A stretch of DNA of 64,000 nucleotides from Triplophysa rosa. Its lineage: Eukaryota > Chordata > Actinopteri > Cypriniformes > Nemacheilidae. Numbering within the stretch: position 1 is the first letter of the stretch; each line of letters opens with the position of its first letter. This document shows, in pieces, positions 47,001 through 58,853 of the stretch. The stretch is from positions 29,962,665 to 30,026,664 of the forward strand of contig NC_079891.1 in assembly GCF_024868665.1 (NCBI RefSeq), read 5' to 3'. The position numbers were made by a program, and so were the translations under genes. The notes under the pieces are model-generated. The model ran no database searches. It had not been told where the DNA came from and saw only the letters and a list, made by a program, of their open reading frames with translations.

Positions 47001-47452
47001 TACTTTTATTTTCCTTGTATGTTCTCTGAAATGAATTTTAGGGTGCTTAACTTTGCTGTGTAAATGAGCATATCGAGAGCTTTCATTTTAAGAGCAAGAG
47101 TCAGTTTCCTGCTGAGTGTGACTGCCACTTTAATGAAACTCATATCAGAGGGAGGAAGAAATGCAGAGAGAGGTGTGCTGACTGTCAAACACAGTCATAG
47201 GGCTTCCGCTGTACCCACATACTGCAGGCTAATTGCTTTAGCTGGACAGGTTGACATGGAGTGTGATAGATTGTCACTTTTAGAATGAGTCAAAAAGAAG
47301 TGATTATTTCTCCTTGGTACTGTTTTGAATAAATTGGTAATCACAGAGAAACAAATGTGTGTATTTAGTATTATGTATGTTGTGTGTATACCACAATACA
47401 TCTAAATGCTGATTAAACTAACTTTTAATGCTGGTTTTATTTTTTTAATAAA
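44054..47452. other. Unique noncoding stretch, possible conserved element near 46000-46230
   Basis: No exon or transposon end recognised in 3.4 kb. The portion at about 45640-46230 is higher in GC and non-repetitive, with segments such as 'gctgtaattaaacgctgaat' that resemble conserved regulatory DNA. This is a visual impression only. Confidence 0.4.
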
Positions 47453-47799
47453 ATTAAGAGACCATTCCAAATTTTCATTTAATCAGCATTTCTAGATGTA
47501 TTGTGTCTATTAAATTTCAACAGTTAAACCTTAGTAGTGACATAAAGTCATCCAACAGCAATGTGAAAGACTGACAGCACGACAAGACACATGAAAACTG
47601 CGATACGTTTTTTTTTAAACAGTTTCTCCAGTTTTAATTTTCTGCAATTAAATGCATAGAAACAATATTTCTATTTGAAATTGGTTAAAAATATTGTTGG
47701 TTGTTCACAGAATGGAACAAAAATGATCAGTTTACCTAAACGCACCTATAAATACTACATTCAGAAAAACTAAAAATATTTTTGAAATGGTCTCTTAAT
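47453..47799. mobile_element. TIR repeat with ATTAAGAGACCATTCCA ends, copy 2
   Basis: The left 'attaagagaccattccaaat' and the right 'tttgaaatggtctcttaat' are inverted ends. The inside has 'gcatttctagatgtattgtg' and 'agtcatccaacagcaatgtg' as in the copy at 24457. This copy lacks the MITE that splits the 24457 copy. Confidence 0.75.
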
Positions 47800-48499
47800 G
47801 TTTCCACAGCTGTATATATATTACACATACACTAAATCTGATAGTTCTTGGCTTATTGTTTTGCTCTTAAATATTGAGATGCGATTTCTGTATATGTGTC
47901 AAAAAATCTGAACAAAGAGATAAAGGCAATAGGCTAAAGATCATCTATATTATAATAGACTCATCTTAACAGATCTATCATGATAATCGCAGGACGTACA
48001 ATACTGAGAAATCGCATTCTACCGAGTATTTTAATTAGCTACAAAATACATGTGTCGTATCACATGGCTCTCATAGCTGACCTGACCATTTTAAACAACT
48101 ACATAGCTTAAGGAGCACTGATTTGTATAAAATACATATTGCCTTGAGAAAATCTTTGAATTATAACAGTTTTAATTAAAATCTGCTCTTCAATTAAAAC
48201 GCTCTAATTTTATCACTGAAACCAACTGTTATGCGACACAACTGTAATGTAAAACTGATTTAATCAATACAATACTGATCCACTCAAAAGCCACGGTATA
48301 ATAATTTTTCAGAAATATGATGTACAAAAATGTGAGTTTAAAAATAAGTTTATCGTTTTTTTAAAACAAAGTTTGAGAAACGTTTTTTAGCATTTAGATT
48401 TTGTAACCATTCACGCAGATTGAATGAAAAACCCGTTAATGGGGCCTAAAGCATATTGCACATAATGCTATTAAAACCATAAATAAACACTTGGAATGA

Positions 48500-48720
48500 G
48501 ATATTTTGGAGAATGTAGGAAACTAAACAGTTCTGGGGCACCTTTGACTACCGTTTTAATTTTTCCTACTGTGATGTGCCAGAAATGTCAGTTTCAATTT
48601 TTTTTCTCCAAATATCGTTCTTTATGTTCAACAGAACAAAGACATTTATACAGGTTTGGAACAACTTGAGGGGAATAATTCATGACAGAATTTTCATTTT
48701 TGGGTGGAGTATCCCTGTAA
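48500..48720. mobile_element. TTAA-type MITE, copy h, right part only
   Basis: 'tttggagaatgtaggaaact', 'cagttctggggcacctttga' and the right end 'ttttcatttttgggtggagt' with 'atccctgtaa' match copies a and c. The left arm is missing and the terminal TTAA is lost. Confidence 0.65.
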
Positions 48721-48904
48721 TATCCAAATATATAACATTCGCCCTAAGGAATCAATCTGGGAATGTGCACTTTTATCCATAAATGAGTTCATATTACCTA
48801 ATTGTATACTATAATGCTCAAAGTTTTAGTCAATTACTTGTTTTGGGTTTTGTCTCAGATTGTGGGCTGTAGTTTTTGGCCTGTAATATAGCTGCCACAG
48901 GTGT

Positions 48905-49158
48905 ACACTCTTAAAAATAAAGGTGCTTCACGATGCCATAGAATAACCTTTTTTGTCTAAATGGTTCCATAAAGAACCTTTAACATCTTTAACAACAAAA
49001 GGTTCTTTGTGGTGAAAAAAGGTTCTTCAGATTATAAAAAGGTAAGAAAGAGATGGTTCTTTAAAGAACCTTTGACTGAAAGGTTCTTTGTGGAACCAAA
49101 AATGGTTCTTCTACGGCATCGCTGTGAACCTTTTAAGCACCTTTATTTTTAAGAGTGT
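48905..49158. mobile_element. MITE with ACACTCTTAAAAATAAAGGT ends
   Basis: The left 'acactcttaaaaataaaggt' and the right 'cctttatttttaagagtgt' are inverted. The interior is built from repeated 'ggttcttt'/'aaagaacc' words, giving many alternative hairpins. This type of MITE is widespread in teleosts. Confidence 0.9.
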
Positions 49159-51335
49159 GGCAGACTAATTATCTGTTGGTGGCAGCTGGTTTGTCTCGTG
49201 TCCAGTCTTTGAAAGGTCATTGTTCTTGGTCAAAGCCCTTTTCACTTTAGTAAACCACAGCAGAGTAAACTTTACTATAGCGATACAGTATATGGCAAAG
49301 CCAATTTAATAAATCTCTCTTGCACACAAAAAGTCTAAGCAGTAACAAGTTTTTTTTTCAACAAAACCAAGAACTACATGCTGCGTACATAGATAGGTCT
49401 TGTCCTAATACTGTTAGGGCTTGATTACACAAATATCTATAAAGGGCAATGGCTTTTGAAAGATCGCTCACTCGCTTCAAAAGCACCGCCCCCGCATCTC
49501 TCATTCCTCTCTTCATATTTCCTTCCCCCAGTTTCATCCTTTCATCATAATCATATTGATCTGACTTAGCAGATGCCTTTTGCTCCCCATACGAAATCAT
49601 GAAAGTTAATGAAAAAAGTAAATTGGTGAGAGCAGGAATAGCAAACCTCACTGTATATACAGCAAACACACACAAACATATACAGTATACACACGTTCAT
49701 ATTCATTTAGTGTTGGTGAACTGTGTTGTGTATACGTGTTCAGCAGGCAAAACCATTCATCGATCACACGCTGCTGGTTCGGTCAGTGTCCCGGCTGAGG
49801 TTTATATCTGAAGTGCAACATCTTTATTGATTCTAATGCAGGAGGCCAAGCCCAAAACACCTGCACACCCTCCACTCAATCACACCACATAACTCCAAGC
49901 CCTCCTCATTCCCCGTGTGGACCCGAGACCTGGCAGGCTGTATAAGTGAAGAGGGGATCTGAATTCCTTTCGTCATCTTTATACAAGAGTTGCTCACTCT
50001 TTTTTATGGATTCAGCGAGTCGTGCAGGGAAAGAAACAGTTTATGGATTTTTAGATTTAGCTAAGGGGAAAGGAAGGTGGAGGGAGCTCAGCTTTTCCTT
50101 TCCTCCCTTTTTGCTGCCATCTGAAAAGGGGTTTTAGTCCAATCTGGCAGCCGGGTGGGTGGTGACGGTGGTGGGCGGGGGCGATGAGGTCATTCATCAG
50201 AGCATCTAGGTTTCAGCATAAACTAAAGGGGATGAGATAGGCTTCCTGCCAGCGAGCGATATAGGGATGTAATATGTATTAGGCTCACTGTGCATTCAGT
50301 GCGACCCATTTACAGTACAGTATTGGCGACCGAACAAACGCCTTTGTCAGTGTCTGACCCTTTTTACCTTTCCCAAAGCCTTTTTAAGTCACCGCACCAT
50401 TCACAAAGTAAATCTTTGCAAAGTATTGATTCTGTGTGAGGTGAATTTGATGAAGACGGCTTATTCATTGTGGGATTATGGCTCAAGTTGTATTATACAA
50501 TGATTTCGGCAGGATGGTCAGGATACAGTGACCTGTGTCAGCAGTGGCCAAGTTGATATATCAGCAAAATGCTCATTATTAAAATATATTATGAGGCAAG
50601 TATTTTGTCCTGAAATCTGCTACAGGAATATTTCCCCTCCAAAATCAAATGTCTGTATTTGTTTGTAACTACATCTTACTGTTTAATAATATTATTTAAA
50701 TAAACGATTTGTTGAATTTTGTTGTGTTCATTTTATTAAATAAACAATTTGTTGAATGGGTCCTGTAGTTTCGTCGCATTTAAACAAACCGTATGGTACA
50801 TTGACATCTAGCGGTTGAGCTTGGTATCGGAGTCTAAATTCAAAATATTGGAGATACAAGTTTAGCCATGTAACGGTTCTTCTCGGTTTCTAATAATTGT
50901 TGTAAGAAATAATCTACAGGCACTCTATTGTTTGTGAATGTGTTCCCGGAAGTTTATTTGGGGTCACAAAAGTGCACATGCGCAGTAACGTTTGTTTATG
51001 TTGTTAATGTGAAACCGTCTATAGGTTTTACACAACATAAGAGAGTTAAAAAAGACACAGATTTGGTTTGTGGGTGAAATATTTTTAATATGCTAACATA
51101 TTTGGGGAACAAAAATGATAGACCTCATTGTTATAATGTTTTTTTTTCTTTCACAATCCATATCAACCAGACAGAGAAACGTTGCCCTGCTAAAAATGGA
51201 CCTCTGTAGCCACACTTTCTATTTCAATAGTATCTAGCTTGCGTAGTTGCACTTTTTTGCTTTTTTATAGATAATCCTATAGCTGGAATCTTTATCTTGT
51301 CCAAGATAAAGGTTAAATGTATCTCTTATATAAAT
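49159..51335. other. Unrecognised noncoding stretch with a short local duplication
   Basis: Near 50697-50757 a 'taaataaacgatttgttgaa' unit is repeated after 44 bp as 'taaataaacaatttgttgaa'. GC-rich 'ggtggtgacggtggtgggcg' occurs at about 50156. No exon is supported; the 105-codon minus-strand frame at 49358-49675 has no recognisable domain. Confidence 0.45.
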
Positions 51336-52059
51336 TTAAAGGGGTCATACGACACGAATATTATCGTTTGTTTTAGATGTAATGCAATGTGTATACACGA
51401 TTTAAGGTTCAAAAACGCTGTATTTTCCACATACCGTGCATGTTTGTATGATACCGTGCATGTTTGTATCTCCTCTTTGCCCCGACTCTCTGAAACGTGC
51501 AAATTTTTTTACAAAGCTCATCGCCCTGAAAAGCAAGGTGTGCTATGATTGGCCAGTTAACCAGTGTGTAGTGATTGGTTTAATACTGCAAGCGTGTGAT
51601 GGAAATGTAACGCCTCTTACCATATTTGGAACATCAGGTTCCAAAGCAATATTTTTTTATTTTTATTATTATTGCAACAAATACAATGCCAGGGGTAAAC
51701 AGAGACAAATAGAAAAATATAATGTGAATGACACAACGTTACAGTTTTGAGGGCTTTTGGGTTGCTGGAGTCAATGAGAGTTCCAAAGCAATTGTACTGA
51801 CAGGTAAACCCACCTTACTTGCGTATACATTTGGGCTGTCTTGGTCAAATCATACCACGAACTGACGTAGATTTGTGGGGGTGTGGTTACACGAGGCTTT
51901 TCAGGCAGGTCTGTGTGAGCATTCGCTTTTAGATAGAATGCATCTTTTGTTCCGACACTTTAATTTTTGCAATTTTACGTGTCTAATGCATGCATGGGCA
52001 ACTTATAAACACACCAAAGACACAGAAAAACACGTATTCGCGCCATATGACCCCTTTAA
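51336..52059 (+). mobile_element. TTAA-flanked Kolobok-like MITE, copy 3, with a retroposed insert
   Basis: TTAA occurs at 51336-51339 and 52056-52059, with ends 'aaaggggtcatacgac' and 'gccatatgacccctt'. It has the same internal deletion junction as copy 155-694 ('gacaggtaaacccacctta' near 51800). A 129-bp foreign segment (51651-51779) interrupts the left half. A duplicated 'ataccgtgcatgtttgtat' unit lies at about 51431-51470. Confidence 0.85.
51651..51779 (-). mobile_element. Short 5'-truncated retroposed fragment, minus strand
   Basis: The insert is flanked by a 13-bp direct repeat gttccaaagcaat (51638-51650, 51780-51792) that occurs once in the sister copies. One edge is T-rich (atttttttatttttattatt), which on the minus strand is an A-rich tail. 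Long variable duplication plus A tail is the signature of target-primed reverse transcription by a LINE. The source sequence is not recognised. Confidence 0.75.
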
Positions 52060-53820
52060 ATGAGCATGATGGACTGGGATGTTCCCCTTTGTTGCTGAAA
52101 AAAAAATCAAAAAGAAAGAAGAGTGTAACTTCAGGTGTTTAGCAGAAGTGCTGACATATCCTGAAGTCTTTCGCTTGAAAAGAGGAACATTACTGTACCT
52201 CCTGAAGTTTCCGGCGTTGGGTTTGTTCTGCGGCCGCACGGTGACACCATATCTTTGAAACAGGCTTGTTTTAGACGAAACAGACTTTGCTGAACAAAGA
52301 AAATGTGGAGTACCAATAAAAGCTAGAGGTTTATAGAGCTCAGCTCAGAATATTAAACACGGCCAATTCCAGCTGTCTGTATGAAGCCAGCTGTCTCTAA
52401 TATGATCGCTCGGGTTTCTATGTAATTACTTGTCTTTCTGGGTGGAGATTATCGAGAACTGTAGATGTAAATTTAGTCCCAAAGTTCGTAAACTCGCGTC
52501 AGACATTTGGCTGCTGACAGTGTTGGCTGACCCGGAGAGACGTGATAATCTAAATGTAATCAATAAGGTTAAATATATTTGACGTCATCATGTATTTAAC
52601 CCTGATACCAGATGTCTAAATGACTTTAAATCAGATTACTACCGCCGATTGCAGATGTACTTTAAAACGTGTATGTGTGCGTGCTTAAACTTATGCATGT
52701 GCAATCTTCTGAACAAGTGTGCATTCATTATCGCCTCCATCGAAAGAATGTGGTTTGTGTATGAAAACTCTGTAATGATGTTGCTAATTAACACAATTAC
52801 GTTAATTGCGCGAAATGTTATGGCTCCGCAAAGGCACCCATGCAGCGCGCGTTTAACAAATCTGTCACCTTGCCACACACCCGTCACATATTCATAAACA
52901 CTCTTTTTCTCTTTTCTTTTTACAAACTTCAACTTTCACTTTTCGAGGTTGCAAGATGCTTCTGGAATGTTATTATGATGATTTCAGCATTTACATTTAG
53001 ATGGAAGAAGTTTTTGAGGGGAGGAAAATTTCCTCTTCTGAGAATTCGCAGAAAATGGTTTGTCAGTTGAACACTTTCAGATCTATGCTAACCTAAAGGA
53101 AGGTTTCGAACAGAGAGCTCCTGAATCAAGCCCCAGAGCCATTGTATGAGGTCTTGATCTGTCTTATGTCTGACACTAAATTGTAGTGAACAGCAATGCA
53201 AGGTCTTAGTAATAGTGTTCGTCCGATATGGATTTTTTAATGACCGGTTTCAATACTGTTACCGGAGAGCGCAGTGGCCAGTGACTGATACAATACAGAC
53301 AAACTTTGTGTGATTTAATGAGCAGAAATGTAAATACAAATATAATCTGCATCTGTGTTTAACAGAAAATATGCAGTGAAGTTTGTAGAAGACTTTTCTT
53401 TGTGTAGAGTAGTTCATAGTCCTCTGATGTTTTGCCACTTTGTATTCTGTGTTGGATGCATAGCTTTGCAATTTGTTGTGTTTTGCTGTAATTTCTGTCC
53501 AATAACTTAACCGTTGTTTTCTTTTAGTTTTTAATAATTTAATTTGGTGTAATTGAGTTTATATCCTGGGGCTTTGCCAAACATGTTTTGCTGAATGAAC
53601 GCAGCCCCAAGTCATCTCTCGCTCTGTTTCTCGCTCTCTCTCTCTCTATCTTTTATTTTAACCTTACAAAGTGTTTAATGTTAAACTAAAAAAACTGAAA
53701 CTTTCAGCATAGTCATCAAAAACATTTTGGAGGCATTTTTCATGAGTTGTAAATTGACAGCCATTCCAGTTTCTTTTCAGAAAGTGCATCTATTTCTTTT
53801 GTTCTTCCATTACGTTATCG
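52060..53820. other. Unrecognised noncoding stretch
   Basis: No exon supported. A (ct)n-rich run occurs at 53619-53650. A piece at about 53218-53275 ('gttcgtccgatatggatttt', 'gaccggtttcaatactgtta') could be a decayed hAT end. Confidence 0.4.
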
Positions 53821-54615
53821 CAGGGGCTCCCAAAGTAGGGGTCGGGACCCCCCGGGGGGGTCGCAAGATGATTTCCAGAAATCATTTTTTTATTATTAGA
53901 AATTGCGTATTTAATCAATAAGTGTAACAAAACATATAAATATTAGTTAATTTCAAAATAAACCATAAATAAATCCAAATAAAAAGCCATGCGCCTTTGG
54001 AATTTCCTCCCCCTTGATCGGGACCTCTGAGGTGATTACTTCACATTAGCAACCGCATTAGGTTAGGTGTAGCAAGTCACTTTACAGCTCCACGTTAAAC
54101 ATTCCCATATGTGCACGTTAAACATTCCCATATGTGTACGCAGATTATTTTTCAGGCTTTAAGTTTAAGGTATTTTAATATGTCGAAATGAATCGTTTGT
54201 TAATATCGACCAAAGACAACGCAGGGAGGCCAGCGGAGGAGGATGGAGAAGCGCTGCCGTCAGAGAGGCTATCGTCCTCAGGTAGGCTACGAAAGGAGGC
54301 CGGCGTTTGCATAAAGAGGACATGCGTCCATCAGCACTCGAATCAGTTTGATGAAATTTGACTATCTGTTGTAATGGTTCATATTTATGTATAACAACAA
54401 GTAAAATAATGAGTAAATAACTTTTAAGTCATTTTATGTTAGACTGTGTTCTTTTGTGTTGTCATTATGCGTGCGTTTGGATAGACCTAATAAGTGCTTG
54501 TGTGCAGTTGCGCGCAATGTTTGTATACTTTACCCACCTCTGAGGACAGTGGGAGTCTCGAGTCCCTGGCACTGTTATTTTGGGGGTTGCGGGCTGAAAA
54601 GTTTGGGAACCCCTG
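53821..54615. mobile_element. hAT-like element with CAGGGGCTCCCAAAGT ends
   Basis: The left 'caggggctcccaaagtaggg' with 'gtcgggaccccccggggggg' and the right 'gggttgcgggctgaaaagtt' with 'tgggaacccctg' are inverted partners. The flanks are identical 8-mers, cgttatcg at 53813-53820 and 54616-54623. Such ends belong to hAT elements with ZBED-like transposases in fish. This 795-bp copy lacks an intact transposase. Confidence 0.92.
54092..54140 (+). repeat. Two tandem copies of a 23-bp unit
   Basis: 'cacgttaaacattcccatat' plus 'gtg' occurs twice head to tail inside the hAT element, a recent local duplication. Confidence 0.85.
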
Positions 54616-55611
54616 CGTTATCGCACAGGTGAAGATATGAAAATGCAATCTGTGAAAAAAACTTCATCAGTTCTGAAACAGAAGTTATTAATAATGTATC
54701 TGTCCAATTTCTCTATGAACCTCCCTAACAGTGAAGATTATTACATACTTCTTGCTTTTTTGTTCCACATATAAGCACAAAGATTTACGTAACAAGCGAT
54801 AAAAATCTTCTATTCTGTTCAGGCATAGGTACAAGGGCTATATCAGCAAGAATCCAGATTAATAATTCATATTTACGTATCTCACGTGCAAGCATGTAAT
54901 TCCTTCATGTTTCCTTTTTATCAGATTTACCGTCAAGAGCTCTGCGTGCTTGTATCGTAGAGGCAGGAAGCCATTACTCTATTCTGCGGAAGCACCTGTT
55001 TCCATGACGATAACAGCCCTGCCCTCTTTTGTCTACATTAAGGTGAGAGCCACTTCCTCGGAAGCGCGCGGACGGAAGGAAGAACGAAAGATAAGGTTGT
55101 TTTTCTCTAGCTATGCCCCCGCTCGGCGTTCTCTCGCGTTTCTTCTCCCCCCTATTGTGCATTTCACGGTTTTATCGGCTTCAGAAGAAAAATGTGGCCG
55201 CGGTGAGTCAAAACCAAGTTTTACAGCGTATCTGCGTCTTTTATGGCGGGAGCAGAACTCAAATGCGAGGCGAGAATTCCTTGCAAATTTGGTAGAAGCA
55301 TTTATCTTTAAGGAGAGGGAGTTAGAAAAAGACACTTTGTAAAAGTTGCCTCGCTGAATTCGCCTTCTGCGGCTGATAGATGAGCCTTCTTCACCTTTAT
55401 TGAAACGCAGTTTGATAAATGGGCAGGTCATTGATTCTGGCATTGGAAGCTCGTCCTCCACCCTTCTGCATATTCTCCATAGGATACAGCAGATCACAGA
55501 GGTGCAGCACATTCATCATGCGCAGGTGATCATTGTCAAAATCTCTGTGACTCGTACAATAGTGTGATCGGCAGGGGGAACACTGCGTGTCAGGTTAGTT
55601 ACAGCTTAGGC
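54616..55611. other. Unique stretch with overlapping open frames on both strands
   Basis: Between 54950 and 55512 a 130-codon plus-strand frame and a 133-codon minus-strand frame overlap. Neither resembles a known protein or has a clear splice context, and mutual openness on both strands favours composition over coding. The segment has no transposon signature and could be a conserved noncoding element. Confidence 0.4.
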
Positions 55612-55907
55612 CAGTGGTTTTCAAACTGGGGGCCGTGGCCTCCTGGGGGACCCCAAGATGGTTCCAGGGGGCCACAGATTTTGTGGCATTTTAGAAATAT
55701 AGATCTATCATACATTTTGTGCAATCAAACATCAGAAAAACAACGCCACCAACCAAAAGAATTGATGTTTTAGCATTGTTTAACTGAATATTTTCTTGGT
55801 TTAATAAAAATTTTAAGTTTAAGATTATAAGTTTTTATTTGGGGGGCCACAAAGCAATGCACTCTACACAAAGGGGGCCTTACAACAAAACAGTTTGAGA
55901 ACCACTG
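55612..55907. mobile_element. hAT-like MITE with CAGTGGTTTTCAAACTGGGGG ends
   Basis: The left 'cagtggttttcaaactgggg' and the right 'cagtttgagaaccactg' are inverted partners. The flanks are identical 8-mers, gcttaggc at 55604-55611 and 55908-55915. The CAGNGGTT-type end and the duplication length are classic hAT. 296 bp, no coding. Confidence 0.93.
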
Positions 55908-57290
55908 GCTTAGGCTATGTTCACGTTGAAAAAAAATCTTTGTTTTTTGTCTTTTCAACTCAGATCTGTTTCATTTTGTCTGAACAGAAACAAAATCACA
56001 CTAAAAGTAGATTCATATATTTCAGTCTGAATGGTCAGATTTGGATCCAATTTGGTTTTTCACCGTTCGTTGGACAACAGGTTATGTCAGGTTTTGTGAC
56101 AACTAAACTCCTCTTGAGAAGACGACATGTTCCCATCAGTGATCACTTTGTGACACCTCTGTGACAAAGGCTGCAAACATTGCATGTGCTTCACTGTTTC
56201 CTATGCTGTTGTCTGCGATGAATGTCTTGGTGACTGTGCTCATGAAAAACATCAATGGCAAACACATAGCAAAATTTTCATACATGGCAACCCAATGCAA
56301 GTTTACATAGTTACTATGGCAACAAGTGTAGCCGCGCAAAAAAAATGGATGCATGTAAACAGAGAATCATGAGAAATAGTCACATACTGTAACTTGCAGT
56401 CAGTCTAAAATTGTATTTCTTCCGCAGTGTGAACGAGGCCTTGCAAACCTTGTGTGTGTAAAGTTATATTCAATATTCACCAGCATTATGTCTTTATGGC
56501 AACAAAGTTAAAATACTGGATATAACTGATAGAACAGATAAGGTTAGTGAAATTGTTAAAGGGGCCATGAATTAAGACCTCAATTTTAACCCGAGCTTTT
56601 GTTTTATAAGAGGGAATCGTATTCAAGCAAACATCCTGTAAGTGTCAGAACTGAAAACGCCCTTGTTACTGAAATTACAACTGTTATTGACACCAGGCTC
56701 AGCGAACACCAGGTCCTGGAATGCACCTATCTATAGATAGGTTGAACACCGCCTCCGCTGAAAAATATCAACGACTACTTCTCTAGCCCCGCCCACTGAG
56801 AATGACTTTAGCCACACATAGTACACACTCCCGCATTTGTGATGATTGACAAACTGTTAACCATAGCGACATATTTTTCAGCTAAAGATTCGTTTTGTCC
56901 GTCAGTTTAAACTAAACTGCTGATATGCGCTGTGTTGTGTTTATGCTCAGAAGGCTACATCACATAGCGCTCTTTTGCTGTGTTGCCATGTTTGTTATTA
57001 ATAAGTGCTTTTATGCTTGTTGTTTGGTCTTAGATCAAAAAGCCTCGGCACTTAGGTCTCATAAATGGTCTGTTGCAGATTTTAAGAATTTTTGGTTTTA
57101 TAAAATATATAAACAATTTGCATTTTAAGGTTTGTTTTTGTCTTGTCTTTATTTGCTCATTTATTCTGTGAAGATCTGGCAACCCTGTCACTTTAGCGAA
57201 GGGCTCTCGAGCGGCTAGCCCCGTGTCATATGTGCAAAAGTGAGGACTTCTTTCACTGTTATTTTTATTTAGAGCGACCAAGCAACAAAC

Positions 57291-57540
57291 ATGCAACATT
57301 GTGCAGCGCCTGGTTGTGGTAGAACACAGTCGCTTCCTTCGGATTCTGATATTAGGAATGTGTGGTTGAAGTTTATTTTTAAGTACGTTCCTGCTCACGT
57401 GGGTGAATCATTGAGCATTTGTTCACGTCATTTCACCATGTATTCCTTTGTGAACAAGGCGCTGGATTTGCGGAGAGACTAAAATTAAAAAGCAGTGCTG
57501 TACAGTCAATATTGGATCTGACAGGAATCCATGTGTAACG
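57291..57540 (+). pseudogene. THAP zinc-finger domain relic in a TTAA element
   Basis: The frame from ATG 57291 gives MQHCAAPGCGRTQSLPSDSD, then VWLKFIF, a P, and ICSRHF. These are the C-x4-C pair, the LP motif, the conserved Trp and the C-x2-H pair of a THAP domain, in the right order and spacing. It terminates at 57482 after FVNKALDLRRD. The terminal part continues in another frame from about 57479 as LKLKSSAVQSILD, a decayed LKxGAIPT-like ending. It is therefore a frameshifted relic. No catalytic transposase region follows. Confidence 0.75.
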
Positions 57541-57740
57541 TTACGTTTCTAACCAAATTCACAGAAGGCTCCGACTAAGTTTACTATGCAAACTGCTATC
57601 CAATAATAGCAGTGGGCATTTACTTCTAAGTCTTCAATGCGGCACACCCATTAAAACTGAGCGTTTGTCTAGACGGCCTCAAAACCCGGGTAGAAAATAG
57701 CCTATTACTTATTGACTTTGATGTTTTCGAATGTAAAAAC

Positions 57741-58853
57741 TAGGGCTGAACGATTAATCGAAATCGAATCGCAATCGCGATGTGAGACGTTGCGATTTGC
57801 TAATCGCAAGAGGCTGCGATGTGGAAACGATGTGAAATGTAGGATACGCGTCTGTTCCAAGCCCGCTTTGAGTGGCATTCTTGCTAACCAACAGAGTGAG
57901 CGCACCTCCGTTATGCCTAATCAAAAAAACAAACAAACAGAAAGCGGGAGAGAGAGAGTGTGTGTGTGTTATTATGGCATCTGCAGAGTCAGATCGATCA
58001 TATTAGGCAAATACATACTAAAGAACCATCCAATTCAGAAGACCGCACACACAGCCTGTGTTATACTCGCTCTCTTCCCCGCGTTGCGCGTCTTGCGGAC
58101 GAGCCGTTTAAACTTGACGCGCACACATAGCCCGTTTCATACTCGCTCGTCTCGCGGACGAGCCGTTTAAACTTGACGCGCACACATAGCCCGTTTCATA
58201 CTCGCTCGTCTCGCGGGCGAGCCGTTTAAACTTGATGCGCACACACAGCCTGTTGCCTTGACGCAGGCGCGCACCCCGTGTCAACTCACGCCTAGCTCCG
58301 TGTTTCAAACAAATGTAAATTCTATCTAACTGTTTTGCTAATTTCACTTGGATGAAATTAAACATTCAGCACATTTTCTACTTGTTTTAAAAAATCCCAC
58401 ATACTTAAAAAATAATAAATCAGCCTATGTAACGAACTATTTTAATAATTCACTAACACAATAGAAAATGTTATGGATTTAAGGGTTACAATGGGAGTTG
58501 TATTTGTTTTAATGGAAACTATAATAGTGTACACTGGTATTTGGATTCTATTGGTGTGATGTAATCTTGAAGCTGGGAACCAATTGAACAACAGTAAGCT
58601 CTATTTGAATAATGCCCAAAACACACTACAAAAATGAATTTTGTAATGGTTTTAATGGAAACAATTAGAATTTCTGTAATGTTTTTTTGTTGTTGTTTTC
58701 TTTCAGCAGGGTAATTATACCCATACTGTGCTCCACACAACAATATTGCGCTGAAGCTTGAATTAGAAAAGTTAAAATCGCAAATCAAATCGCAATCGCA
58801 ATGTCTGTCAAAAAAATCGCAATTAGATATTTTCCCCAAATCGCACAGCCTTA
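57741..58853. mobile_element. hAT-like element (TAGGGCTGAACGATTAATCG end) nested in the THAP element
   Basis: The left 'tagggctgaacgattaatcg' with repeated 'aatcgcaatcgcg' and the right 'aatcgcaatcgcaatg...tcgcacagcctta' are inverted partners. The flanks are identical 8-mers gtaaaaac (57733-57740, 58854-58861). It contains a 59-bp tandem array at 58040-58255. This end is a common hAT terminus in fish. No transposase frame remains. Confidence 0.92.
58040..58255 (+). repeat. 59-bp minisatellite inside the hAT element
   Basis: The unit start 'gagccgtttaaacttgacgc' occurs at 58101, 58160 and 58219, an exact 59-bp spacing. A partial, more diverged unit precedes them (from about 58040, 'cacacagcctgtgttatact'). 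Each unit also carries 'gcgcacacatagcccgtttc' and 'actcgctcgtctcgcgg'. High CpG for the window. Confidence 0.9.

Noticed and set aside
49358..49675. 105-codon minus-strand frame
   Set aside because: No recognisable motif and no supporting context.
57712..58170. 152-codon frame
   Set aside because: It starts outside and runs into the hAT element and its minisatellite; no transposase motif is present.
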